Assembly: GCF_918797505.1 (NCBI RefSeq)
Contig: NC_092797.1
Span: 2,108,001-2,172,000, forward strand
Length of the DNA stretch: 64,000 bases
Source: Bemisia tabaci
Taxonomy: Eukaryota; Arthropoda; Insecta; Hemiptera; Aleyrodidae
Direction: 5' to 3'
In this document: positions 34,737 to 46,279 of the stretch, piece by piece
Layout of the letters: each line of letters begins with the position of its first letter
Numbering within the stretch: the first letter of the stretch is position 1
Program-made: the position numbers and the translations under genes
Notes under the pieces: generated by a model
What the model was told of the DNA's origin: nothing
Seen by the model: only the letters and a program-made list of their open reading frames with translations
Databases searched by the model: none

Positions 34737-36426
34737 ACGCCTCACCTGAATGGGACTATTCGTGTGGTTTAGAGAATGGCTCGTTCCTCCTCAAAGCTAT
34801 TTCTTAGCATCAGTCACGTAGTTGTTGTAATCTCATCATACGCTACGCTAGCTCCTACGATTTGTATCCATCCGTGCTTTTCACCCCCTTTTTTCGGTTG
34901 CAAAAACGACGTTTAAAAATCAACTCTCCACGGAAGTGGTCCAGGTTTTGATTTTGAAGTCATATTTTGACCACATTTTTCAATGGGGAACTGTCATTTC
35001 CGACTCATTTTAGATGGAAACAACGTAGGTCCCATTCATCTCTCTATGCGGATAGGAGCTTTTGGACGAGTTAGAAATGCGGACGTCCACCAGTTGGAGC
35101 ATATTTTTCAGTAAGGAGCCACTATTTCTGCCACGTTTTAGTAACAGCGTGTGTGCAATTGATTTTTTCATGTAGATAAGTTCTTCTGCAGACGACCCAG
35201 AGGTATTAGTGCCTTATTGCAAAATGTGGTCCAACGCTGTCATGTATTCCGAAAAATGAAGTGCATTTGCTACTAAGGACATAAATATGCATTCAGTCCA
35301 ACAATTTCAAACCCTAAATGTGGCAGATTGATTTATATGATTTTTTCACCAGAAAAAATAGCAAATTTCAAACTGTCATGGTTCCGCTTTCTTTTGACAT
35401 ATTTTGGTACCTATATTTCCATTGTAAAATGTGTATGCAAAAGATTTCCTCTATGCAGAGGTATCAGGTGTCATTTCCTCGATTCTTAATTTACGAGAAG
35501 TGTAGGGTCTCTATACCTTTGGATGGTCACAGGCATACGTAGATTCCTTACTTTTTTATCGATTTCTAGGAAATTAAAGATTCAAAATTCAGTTTAAATA
35601 TTGACTGAATTTTTTATTAATTCCAGTTTTAAGTGTCTGCTATAGTGTTGAACGCGCCTCCTAGAAGAAAGATAAATATTATCAGACAATATGGTACGGA
35701 CTAAAAAAGTTCCCCGTGGTCAAGAATCTGAATCATTATCATCGTGTTTTTTTCCAGTATGGACATTCATCTCAAGATTTATTGCCGCCATGACTTTAAT
35801 AAATAAAAAATCCAAGATGAGAACTTAAAAAACATCACAACCGCTTCGCGTGAATTATTATCAAGATTTTAAACTAAGTTTTATTTTTATTCAACAACGG
35901 AATTGACACAAAAATACGATGCCTCGAAAGTAATACGAATTTGCCGCTGTTCAAGCAACTTTAATTCTTTTTTCTTGTTTCCTTTTTTCGTTTCGACTCT
36001 TTTTTTCGAATGAAGTGAGGTGCAGACGAAATAAAATAATTATTGCCGAATAATCCTTTTTGCGCGGTCTTTCGAAACAAGGTACGCTGTCATCTCATGA
36101 ATTATGACGGTGGCTGCGGGTATGAAAAATTGCGAGACCGCCTTCGTGCGACTCTTGCGGGGTTGCAATTTTGTGGCGGGAAAATGTTCCTTTTTCCACT
36201 GTACGTAACCAAAACCTTGGTCATACATACGAATGAACAAAGTCTCTCCGGAATGAAGGTTAGTTTTTCCTGATGTGTACCCTCTACTGCAGTTTAATTC
36301 ATAGACTCGGACTGCAGATATAATTCAGTTGCAGCTACGGTGAGTATGGTCGTGGACAGATTTTCCGTCAAAATCTCACAATCCGATTTTTGGTCCCAAC
36401 TCGACGGAGATTTTTCAACTGCAAAC
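34737..36426. other. No gene recognised
   Basis: AT-rich DNA with no long frame of protein-like composition. Confidence 0.4.
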
Positions 36427-36701
36427 TGACTATTGAAATCTATAGACAAAGCGATAGACAAACAATACATGGGGAACACGGAGCGATCCTATTGGTCAGG
36501 GTGAGTGATTCCTAGATTAAGGGATATAATAATGGACCAACTAAAGGGTCTCTCGTGGGTTGCCGTTATTAAGTTAGTCTATTACCAGCCTCATTTGTCC
36601 ATTGCAACCACCCGCTACCACCAATAGGATCCCTTCATACCCATTTTGTCTTTTTTGTCTATAGCTTTGTCTATCAATTTCAATAATTGGCCCGCAGGTA
36701 A
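36427..36701. mobile_element. GATAGACAAAG hairpin element
   Basis: Left ACTATTGAAATCTATAGACA and GAGCGATCCTATTGGT; right ACCAATAGGATCCCTTCAT and TTGTCTATCAATTTCAATAA. The two halves fold on each other. Non-coding; target duplication not determined. Confidence 0.65.
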
Positions 36702-37286
36702 GCTTACCTGACATCTCTTTTACCTAAGTTTGGACAATCACAAAACTTTAAACTGGGCTTGAATCTGTTAATCACCGAAATCAAATCATTCTGACTTTTT
36801 TATTTTCAGCATGAAATTAAGACATGATTCGGTTTATATGGGTTAAGTTTCGATTAAGGCAACTGCGCGTGGTGCCTCACGGAGAATTAAGCCGCAGGGC
36901 CCAAAGGCACACGGGTGGCGGCGGTGGCGCTCGAACGCACTCGAGAATCCACTGCCTCCGACCGGTCCGATGGATTCTTCTTCGTATCATTTTATATCAT
37001 TTTACATCTCGTAATCATTTATTTATACCTGCCTCATGAGGAAAATGAATTAAAAGCAATAATACGAATCGGAATATTGGAATACATGTACCTGGAGCGG
37101 TCAGGTGCCCAAGTTCCTGGAAATTACGCAGAGCAAATTTAATAGCTTTGTCGATACGTAACAGTACTTCTCAAACAAGAGAATGAGGTCTGATCATTTT
37201 TAAATTTACTCCTTGCGTGGTGGATTTAACAGTAAATTGTTGTTCAAAATGCATACTTACCATCACTTACTTGCTTAAGAACTGTA

Positions 37287-37539
37287 CTGCCGTGCTGAGA
37301 AAAAATGCCGTACGAACATTCGAGAGTTGCCAAATTTTCTCGAGTAAAACATACATTTGTGAGGAAAGTTCAGCATAGTTTTTCTTGAAATTTTCTGATA
37401 TTTTAGATTAAATCGCGCACAAAATTGTCTGACAAATTTGAAAAAATATATTCACAATTATCCCGCTAAATTTGACTTGTCTTGAAAGAAATATGGCAAC
37501 ATCTGAAAGCTCATACGGCGTTTTTCCTTAACACGACAG
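37287..37539 (+). mobile_element. CTGCCG MITE, target duplication tgta
   Basis: 253 bp, CTGCCGTGCTGAGAAAAAAT to CTTAACACGACAG, flanked by tgta at 37283-37286 and 37540-37543. Confidence 0.88.
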
Positions 37540-38527
37540 TGTAGGCATAATTACCTGGATGAAGTGACGGAATTATCGGTGAGAGATTCAGCTTGCAAAT
37601 AGAATACACTTGGTGATAATAATCGATACCTAGGGAGTGGTGTATGTGGCCAGTAGAGTTTTTCGCTTTTTCAAATATGCGGGACAAAATAATATCGATT
37701 GAACCGATTTTTTTCCAAATCATGTGAACGCCAATCTCTATTTTGGTGGTAAAGGAGTTGTTTTTTCTTTGTTTGCTCTGGTATAATCAATCATGTCTGA
37801 TTTTAAAATAGCCTTCTAAAAGAACATACATTTTGCGGAATTCGAAGATTGTCAACAAAGCGAATAAAACGGGTTTTCTTGTTTTTCTTGCATTCGCAAT
37901 TTTGGCACTTGCGTGATTTGGAAAATAATCCGTTCAATTAGTATACTTGTTGACTCGTATCATTGTAGCAGGAACTAGGCAACCTTGCTATTCAGGGGAA
38001 TGATTGGGAGTGATTGGGGGAATTTCATGAATCATAGTTAAAAAAGTTCAATTTTGTGACCCTAATGCACTAATTCGTGTAAAAAAGTGTGCGAAATTAT
38101 CATTATCGAGGCTAAAAAATGTCCTGTCGGTTTTATGTGAAACCGATTTTAAAAAAATGATCCCGTCGGTTACGTAATGGACACGACGTATTGCGGTTTT
38201 GAGATCTCAAGAATGATGGCTCCTCATATCGATTGCTGAGGTTGAGAAATGAATACCGCCATTGCAACGTTGTAAATCTCCGATGATTTTTTTTTTCTGA
38301 ACTGACCAAATATCTCTTTGAAATTTTCAGGCAATATACATGTACTTGGGTAAGAGGGACAATCTTTCAAAGAATTTCAAATTTTTGTGAATTCATCCAA
38401 CATGTTTTTATTTATTTTATTTTTTATTTTTAGAGATTAGTGCATTAGCCTGAACAGAAAGGCTCAATACAAGTCGAATTAGAAAAAGTTACAAAACAGA
38501 TGATTATTACAAATTTAAAAATTCTTG
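37540..38527. other. No gene recognised
   Basis: AT-rich; the LINE fragment follows. Confidence 0.4.
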
Positions 38528-38885
38528 CAAGGCTCGCTTTTAGGCGTAGTCCTTTCCTTACTCTACATATATTAACTACTTGCCTGATTTTTTAGCTGAC
38601 ATTGAGGACAGTCAAACAGTAATTTATGATGATGATATTAATGTTGTAGTCCAGGGCAATAATATACTGGAGAAAATAGAACGGGTAACTGCCTTAGTTA
38701 ATAATTGGGTTGAGGCAAACGATCTTAAGTTAAATTTTAGGAAAACCTGCATACTAAATCTAACCAGAAATGTGCAGGCCTTTGAAAAAGTTGTTTTCGG
38801 TTTTCAAAACGTTCAGTTTCTTAAAAACCATTGTTCCTCAGATTAATTTTGTAGGAGTCTTATATAAATGTCAACTGTTTAAAAC
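38528..38885 (+). pseudogene. LINE reverse-transcriptase fragment (broken)
   Basis: Remnant of a non-LTR retrotransposon reverse transcriptase, the enzyme that copies LINE RNA at its target site. Three frames are needed to follow it. From 38528 the frame reads QGSLLGVVLSLLYIY, matching the conserved Q-G-S-x-L-G block. It then shifts by one base near 38565 into YINYLPDFLADIEDSQ, followed by the catalytic-loop region VIYDDDINVVVQGNN, then NNWVEANDLKLNFRKT, the block that follows the active site in LINEs. A second shift near 38840 leads into INFVGVLYKCQ, compare the family's K-F-L-G-V. The active site is YDDD where the family has [FY]-A-D-D, so the Ala is also replaced. The piece has no 5' or 3' end of a LINE around it and is certainly inactive. 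Whether it belongs to the same family as the fragment at 28704-30081 cannot be told, since the two do not overlap. Confidence 0.85.
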
Positions 38886-40713
38886 CACAGTTTATATTTG
38901 ATGCCTTTTTTAATACTCATTTTTCTGAAATTTTACCTTTTCAAATAAAGTTACTATAACGACACCTAAAAAAAGATTTAGGAATTGTGTATTTAAAATG
39001 TAAAATTTTGTAAGTTGTTTTACCATTATGAAAGACGCAATGAAACGGAAGTAATTTAAAAAAGGATGAAAGTATATGTAATATTGACAGTTCCTGCGTG
39101 CTAATCAGGCAAAATGAGACTGATAATTGTGATTAGAGCCAAAAGTGGGCAAGAAGTGACAGAAAGTCCGTGATTAAAAATGGGCTCTGATGGCTACCGG
39201 CTGCAAGTTAGGTGCTTCGATTGCCCTCTGCAACCAAAAAGCGTCTAAAGATCCGGTTTCTGTTGCCGGTGATTTATAATGAGTGAATCGGTTGGCAATT
39301 TGAATCATTAGTGCTTCTGATCTGTAATTTATGTGATCTCAGCTCAGGAACTGGAGTTGAGTGCACAGGTTTGCGTTTTGAATGCTTTTGAACTGAATTA
39401 TCTATCTTTGTTCGTACTTCTTATAATTAGCTATTTAAAAAGAAGCAGAGTATATATGTCGCTGTCTTATGGCGTCAGGAAGCACTATGCAAGTATTCTA
39501 TGTCTTAGGATTGATGAAAAACTCATACGGCGTTTTTCGTTAGCACCGCCTATCATCTTTGTGTCAAGACATTTTTCATCCGAGAGGATCTTGCAAATGG
39601 TGCGGATTCTAATTGTATATGTTTCCATCAGTATTCGGTGGTAAGCGAGTGAAAAAACGTGTACCTGGATAGTGATGTTTCAAAATCTTAGTTGTTAAAT
39701 TTTTGTCTTTTTTTCTTCTTGTTGAGGAGTTAAAGGTACTTTTTTATTTGATTTGTTAATTTTCATGAAATATTCTGCCTCATTCTGGGTAGAGAAAAGA
39801 AAAAACATAGTTAACATAGAAATATTGTTTTTAGGTATTTATTTAACGGAATAAAATGTAACTCCAGAAGAAATCTGCGACGTCAAAAATCGAGGTGCAA
39901 TTTTTCTTTCCCCCATCGTAATTTCAAGCTCGAATTGGACTACATTTTGTAAAAAGGAACAACGATTTCCACCTCTTTTTATAAACTACAAATAGATTAC
40001 ATTTTGCAAATGGGGAACCACTATCTCTGGCTCTCCCATAAAACCACATATCTACACAGGGAGACCAATGGCATGTATGTTGTTTCTGAAATGGGCCAGA
40101 AATAGTGGTTCCTTATTGCAAAATTTAATGCAAATGTGCCTTTAGCTTCCCCAGATGCATACAGGTGCTTTCGTATGGATGAACTAGAGACAGTAATTTC
40201 ATTGAAAGTTGTAATCCACTTTGACTGCCGTGAACTCGATGATGAAACAATCATGTTTACGTATATTTCATTCGTTGTATCGCCAAGTTTGGCTGATGAT
40301 TGTCTTGAAAGTTGGCAATAAAAGAGGGTCAATTAACAAATCAAATGGTTAATGTCAAACAGTCTTTTTATTATTTACAACTATACAAGTTTCAATTGTT
40401 TAGCGACTATGTACAAAGTATCACAAACAAAAACGCTGAAAGTTGAGTCAGATGAAAAAGTATACAAAAATATACTCTCATGTTAAAATCCAGAAAGAAC
40501 ATATAGATTACTGAATGTGTACAGATAAGTACAGGGGAAAAAAATTTAAACGGGAAGTTAATTTATGACAGGTACATGTGAGGATATAATTTTTAAAAAA
40601 TTAAAGAAAAATGCTATAAACATGAAAAAAAATAGGTAGGTATGCAGTTAATGTAGAAAAACTCAGTCTTCATGAAAATCCCTAGTTTGGCCAAATCTGT
40701 ATAATAGCGGATA
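38886..40713. other. No gene recognised
   Basis: 39515-39550 holds a fragment of a CTGCCG MITE right end (ACTCATACGGCGTTTTTCGT). Imperfect inverted words at 40136-40320 give open frames on both strands. Confidence 0.4.
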
Positions 40714-40941
40714 CACTGGGGAAAAAAGTCGCTTGGATCTAGAGTCTAGACTCTTAAAAACATTGACAAGAAAAAAAAAACTCTTGATTCGATCGGATTT
40801 TTGCTTAAATCGAGAATCAAGCCTCTTTTAAGCGGATTTCCCTTTGATTCAAGCAAAAATCCGATTGAATCAAGAGTATTTTTTCTTATCATTGTTTTCA
40901 AGAGTCTGGACTCTAGATCCAAGTGACTTTTTTTTCCAGTG
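40714..40941. mobile_element. CACTGG MITE, TA target duplication
   Basis: 228 bp. CACTGGGGAAAAAAGTCGCT and mirror AAGTGACTTTTTTTTCCAGTG, then CTTGGATCTAGAGTC palindromic arms. TA on both sides. Confidence 0.8.
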
Positions 40942-42287
40942 TATAGTCGCTTTGTGAAGCAGGGACAAAAGGTTGGAAAATACAAAAAGAACAAAAACCG
41001 ATATTTGAATGCTCATTGAACTTTTAGTCAGGTGCGATGAAAGTCAGGCAATCTGAAAATTTAAAGAATCGTGGAAAAACTTTACACGAGATTTTACCGC
41101 TCTTTTTTGTTCCAACATGAATCTATGCGTGAAAAAAAAATAAAATAAAAATAAATTAACGCTTGAATCCTCGATGAGATGAAATATATGATACTACATA
41201 TCAGTACGCCAGAGCAAAAAGGTACCAAACTCCATTTTAGTTATTCTGAAATATCAGGGGAAAACTGCGCGTCGTCGGCCCCATTGATTCCAATGTAGAT
41301 TGCAACTTTTGAAATTCTGTATCTCATAACCGGTGTAAGATAGAAATACCAAATTTTCCATACACATGGAACCGATAATGCAGATTTTGAACCAACTCAA
41401 TTTTTCCAAAAATGTGAGTTATAGGTATCTTCTGGCTCTGGGGTGCAGATACATATTGGTATGACTACATTAATCGCACAATCGTCTTTCATGGAGGTAA
41501 GAAAGTTATTTCGACCTCCATAGGTCAATTAATCAAGGAAAGCAAGTCAAGAAAAAATCAAATTTTAATGTTGTCCCTAGAAAGACGATGCGTGCTATTG
41601 AATTGGTCATTTAAAATATCCCACTATCAAAGCCGACTTTCACACGATGGGTATTCACGAGGACAATAGGTATGCAATTAGCGGCACATGTTGTTCTTTT
41701 CATCACTTTCAAAGACCGCTGCCGATCCGTCACCGAAAGCTATCAATTTCCTCCATAAAGGGGGAAGAAAGTTGCATTTTTTCATCTCATCTGGCAACTG
41801 CGCTCCCGAGGAGCGACGTACCCAGGTGCCTACGCACTTGAACTCGTTTCCTTTTTACGCCGAATAAATTAGTGTCATCCGACACTTTGCTCCAGAATAT
41901 AATGCATCATGCGAGACCTTGCACTGGATCTGGGCCATTCGACACCATCATCCAGAGAAATGTTACTATTTCAGAATAGTGGTGCGAGACTGATAGGAAT
42001 TCGACACAGGATAATCATTTTGCAACACATTGAAGCTGTGGAGTTGAAAGATATATCGGGAAAAATTCCCAAGAGAAAGTAAGACATGTGCCGCGATGGC
42101 TCCAGGTTCAAAAGCGATCCATTTTTATGTTTTTTTACAATTTCAAGTATTTTTTAAAGGCGTTTTTTTAAATAATTTTAATTGCGGGGCTTTGAAAAAC
42201 TGAGATTTTATGAAGTCAACTGAAATGAGTTCGAAAGGATATTCTACGAAAAATTCACGACTAAAATCCGACTTTAAAGCATCACAA
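40942..42287. other. No gene recognised; from about 42205 a TGAGG..CCTCA element
   Basis: 42205-42287 (AAATTCACGACTAAAATCCG and on) matches 16668-16700 of the element at 15577, and its right end is at 44105-44163. The left end is missing. Confidence 0.4.
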
Positions 42288-42813
42288 CCCTGGTAAAAAT
42301 TGGCGATAGGAGCTGCGTTTCAAAATACCATAGGAGTTCTTAAAGCCGACTAAAGAAGGCTATTGAAAATCATATAGCTAACTGTAGAAAGCGGAGCAAA
42401 TCATATAGCCGGGCTATACGAAGCTATAAAAAAGTATTCAGTCGGGCTTTAGTTCCTATCGCCGGGCTTTACACTTTATCGCCATTGGCTATGAAAGACT
42501 AGAAGAAACTAGGGGGCTACGCCCCTGGCCGCTACGCGGCCCAACCCCTTAAAGGCGCTCCGCGCCATCAATGGGCCGCTTCGCGGCCCTATTTTTACTC
42601 TCCTATCGGTGTTAGTTTTATTTTTCCCCTAAAAAATTACGATATGAGGTATACTTTACTTTCAGAATTAAATAATTTTTGGTTTTCATGCATAAAGAAA
42701 CAAAAATTTTTTTTGAAGTCTAAAGGACGCGTTTTGGAATGACTGCTTGATGAAATATTGCAGTAAAACAACGAACAATTTTAATCAGGCAATAATAAAG
42801 TATTACGGGAGAT

Positions 42814-42885
42814 GGGGATCGAACCCACACATTGATCTAGGTGGACGTTTCCGACGTCTTTGATGACTCGGCTACCGCTCGTCAT
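42814..42885 (-). repeat. tRNA-Ser-like segment inside the Helitron
   Basis: Minus strand: box A form TAGCCGAGTCATCAAAG (42858-42874), possible anticodon arm GACG-TCGGAAA-CGTC (GGA), box B/T arm GTGGGTTCGATCCCCAT (42813-42829) with a good 5-bp stem. The acceptor ends do not pair, so it is tRNA-derived and not a working tRNA gene. Confidence 0.55.
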
Positions 42886-43048
42886 GAGGGGGGTGAGGCG
42901 AATCTTGTGTAGATAAGTGTAGAGATGATGCGCAGGCTACACAGCTACTGCGCAACCTCCTCGACCACTGCGCATCCTCCCGCGCACAGCGGTAGCAGTC
43001 TCAGAGCATTCTGAAAATTCACTCACTTTTATAACGTGATTGTAAAAA

Positions 43049-43335
43049 AACCTGGGTCCTATTTCCAAAATCTGAAAAGAGCGGGCTCATCTAGGGCCAA
43101 TTACCCGTCGATTACCGCGAAAAACTTGGAAATCGGCCCGGTAGAACGCTCAAACGAACTATGACCAAAAATATAAATTTACATTGTTTAAATGGGAGAA
43201 TTCGCAACTTTACCATTTAATATAAAAAAACCTGGGCCATATTTTGAAAATCTGAAAAGAGTTGGCTTATTCAGAGACAATTGCCCGTCGATAGCCGCAA
43301 AAATCATGAAAATCGGCCCGGTAGAACGCTGGAAC
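43049..43335. repeat. Two diverged tandem units of about 180 bp in the Helitron
   Basis: CCTGGG(T/C)C.TATTT ... AATCTGAAAAGAG ... CAATT(A/G)CCCGTCGAT ... AATCGGCCCGGTAGAACGCT occurs at 43049-43151 and again at 43231-43333. Confidence 0.8.
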
Positions 43336-43601
43336 TAAGCGTTACCAGTTTCGCAAATTAGGAGGTCTCGGAGCTTATAGTATAGATTGTGTATAAATTC
43401 GTGCGCTTTGAAAATCATTAAGTTTGATACGGAACTACCTTAATATTTACTAAACACACATTATATTTTCCTTTAAAACATATTTTTATTTATCAATTAA
43501 AATGAGAATAATCCATACAGAGTGTGCAAACATTTCAAAATCATGAGATGAAAAACGCTGACTCCGCGAGATTAAATATTAGAGCCTAACACAAAGCGGA
43601 G

Positions 43602-43700
43602 CGGCGATGCACTGGCGCCTACAAACCTAACTGGGATACTTCACGCATTGCGCAATGCGGGAAGTATCCCTGTTAGGTTTGTAGGCGCCAATGCGCGTTT
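43602..43700. repeat. Near-perfect palindrome, counterpart of 16038-16115
   Basis: Same sequence with a few arm mismatches (AACTGGG against CCCTGTT, TGCGGGAAG against CTTCACGCA). Confidence 0.9.
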
Positions 43701-44163
43701 CGCGCTCTCTGCCCGTCCGCCGCGCCGCAGCGTGCCACGGCGTCTGAAGCAACTATTTCACACCAGATGTATTGCACAGTATCATAAGAAATTGAAGGTG
43801 CTCCAACATATTAAAAATGACAGGCATCCTTCAAAAGTACGGAGCTTTCCTCGCAAAATAAATCAAGATACTACGGCACAAAAGGAGAGCGGTAGTCCAG
43901 AAACTAACTAAGTCCTAGTATCCGTATTTAGTAACGTTTAGCATAAACTTTATCGTCTGGCTGTTGCTTAATCGCCATCGGCTATGAAAGGCTATAAGAA
44001 ATTGTACAGCCGGCTGCAGAAGCTATTTGAAATCTTACAGCCGGCTTTAGGTCTATAGTATTTTGCAATACACATTCTACTGCCAATTTTTACCAGGGAA
44101 AGTCACAAGTATTTCTTGAAATAACAAAAACTGCACTTATGCGCCTTCTCCTCGAAGCCCTCA

Positions 44164-46026
44164 TTTAGTTTAGTAACACGGTGACACGCGATATCACGGA
44201 ATATCGTGAGGAAAACTCAAGACCTGACGATGGGTAAATTTTGCCCAAATCAGCTGTCGTCAATGGATTGAGAAGAAGTAAAAACAACTATCGTCAGACA
44301 TTATCAGGGTAAAGATAACTTTTACTTTTTTCACCTAGAAGCTTAGTTTACTCCGGACTTCCTGCAAATGAATTAAAAAACATTGGTGCCACTAATACAA
44401 TTAGAAATAATCAAATCCATCTCGATGAGAAGTTACGAAAAAACATTTTGAGAGGACCGTTCATCTATATCAAACAAGTCTTTGGTAACACTGATATAAT
44501 TTCATCACTTGATTTTTGAACCTTCGTGAGATAACTAGAAATTGGACTGAATAGTACTTAGAAAAGGTGCCTATGAGTACTTAGAAATGGTTGCACGGAG
44601 ACTCAAAAATCGCGGTCAGACTAGTTCTGATTACGCGAAGTGAACATAAATCGATCGAAGGTATTCATTCGGTCTCGTCGATTTTAATGGCCGGTGATTC
44701 GGTGCGAACTGTACACATTGTCTGCATCTGATGAGGCTCATAAAGGTAAAGTTGTCGAATCAAAAAGGAAGACATTGATTTTACACTTCAGGCACAACTA
44801 ATAAATACAGTTTTTCGTTATCTAGCCGCTCAGATAATGTCGGTAAAAAACGCTAAAGGGACCCTCGGATGTTGCCAAATTTTCCACCTCGTGAAAAATG
44901 TACTTTTGAGAATAATAGCGAATATTATGTGATGAAATTTTCAAATAATTTAAATTAATTTGTTTTTTTTCTGAAAACTTTGAAGAAAAAAAAATTCTGA
45001 GCTTTCTAAAAAAAGCGTATTAGAATAGATGTTTCCAAATTTTGCCCTGGTTGTGAATGTATTTCTGAGACTATTGGTGAATATTTCTTGTAGAAATTTG
45101 TAAAGCAAATTTCCTGAAAAATTCGAAGAGCGAAAATTCCAAACCGTCCAGAAAAGTCATATTATACTAGCCAAAATGTTCCCAAATTTCACCCGTAGAA
45201 AATGTATTTTTAGAATATTTGTGAGTATTTTTCCGTGAATATTTTCATACACTTTCTCAGATTAATTTGTAAGGAAAACTATCTGAAAAGTTCGAAAGGA
45301 AAAACTTACGAACTTTCGATAAAAATTGGAGGGGCTCTCAGATCTCATAGGTAGGCTTATTGGCAGGAAAGCTACGACCTAATAATGATTTTACTTGACA
45401 AAATCTGGCAGCACCAGAATTTTCATGCGACGTCTTTTTTCTTGAAACGGGAGTATCTCTAATGAGAAATTCCTCCAACTTGGACTTGACTGATTCGGTT
45501 GATGGACAAGATAAGGAGTTGCGGTGAAAATTTATGAAACGCGAAAGATCCTTTGGACCGACGAGAACCTCACAAACGAAAACCTGACGAACACATAAAT
45601 CGGGAGAGCGATACGTGATATTGACAGGCAGGGAAAACAATCAATTCGAACGTGTATGTATTGGAAAGAAAATACTCCTCTCTCCTCGTTTTATTTACTA
45701 CTCGGGTATAAAAAGTGAGAATGAAAATAAAAGAGAACAAAGCCGGGACAACGGCGGTACACTTTTTAACGATTATTGCACGGAGAAATTTGAATAAAGC
45801 GGTGCTAAACTACCAACTTTATCGCCACGACAGAACCAACACAAAAGCGGGGGTACGCGTCTGACCTTGTAGCAGGGGAGTCATAGCGTGCTACGAAATG
45901 AACCCGTAAAATGGCGTTTTCTATTCCTCTTTTCCATTTTACAATCTTTTCTCAACATTGACAGACCCATCAAATGCCGATCCCATTTTTTCGGTGATTT
46001 ATGATCAGAATCTGGCGGCCATATTA
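44164..46026. other. No gene recognised
   Basis: 44850-45330 contains several eroded segments like the interior of CTGCCG MITEs (GTTGCCAAATTTT..., GAAAAATGTA...TTTTGAGAATA). A 100-codon minus frame (45640-45338) is unassigned. Confidence 0.4.
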
Positions 46027-46279
46027 CTACCGTGCTAGGAAAAAACGCCGTATGAGCCTTCAGGCGTTGCCAAATTTCTTCGGAGAAATCACGAATTGTC
46101 GCGAAAAGTTGTCGATACCTCTCGACCGAGAATACAAAGAATCATGTCCGTAAATTGATCTGGAGTGCTAGATAATTCCAAGGGGAACTGTTCATAATTT
46201 ACTTCAAAAATACATATTTTCTGAGGGGAAATTTGGCAACATTCGAAAGCTCATTCGTCGTTTTCCCTTAGAACGGCAG
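46027..46279 (+). mobile_element. CTGCCG MITE, older copy
   Basis: CTACCGTGCTAGGAAAAAAC to CTTAGAACGGCAG, 253 bp. Flanks atta and agtg do not match. Confidence 0.75.

Larger units (their letters stand above)
42509..43386 (-). mobile_element. Non-autonomous Helitron with exact empty site
   Basis: On the minus strand it starts TCTATACTATAAGCTCC (43386) and ends in hairpin GGGGCGTAGCCCC followed by CTAG (42509-42512), with A before and T after, the canonical Helitron arrangement. The other CCCTGG element reads AAGAAATTGTGTAGAAATTC at 16433-16440 and 15806-15827-type sequence without the insert, confirming entry between A and T with no duplication. The 3' region is a cluster of hairpins (42509-42595). 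It has no Rep/helicase ORF. Confidence 0.88.
42288..44098. mobile_element. CCCTGG element, second copy, with Helitron inside
   Basis: Termini CCCTGGTAAAAATTGG and CCAATTTTTACCAGGG flanked by aa on both sides. Collinear with 15591-16547 apart from the 878-bp Helitron and point changes. Also inserted in a TGAGG..CCTCA element, at a different position from the first copy. Confidence 0.85.

Noticed and set aside
42814..42885. Functional tRNA-Ser gene
   Set aside because: Acceptor-stem halves do not pair and the D stem is defective; treated as tRNA-derived repeat.
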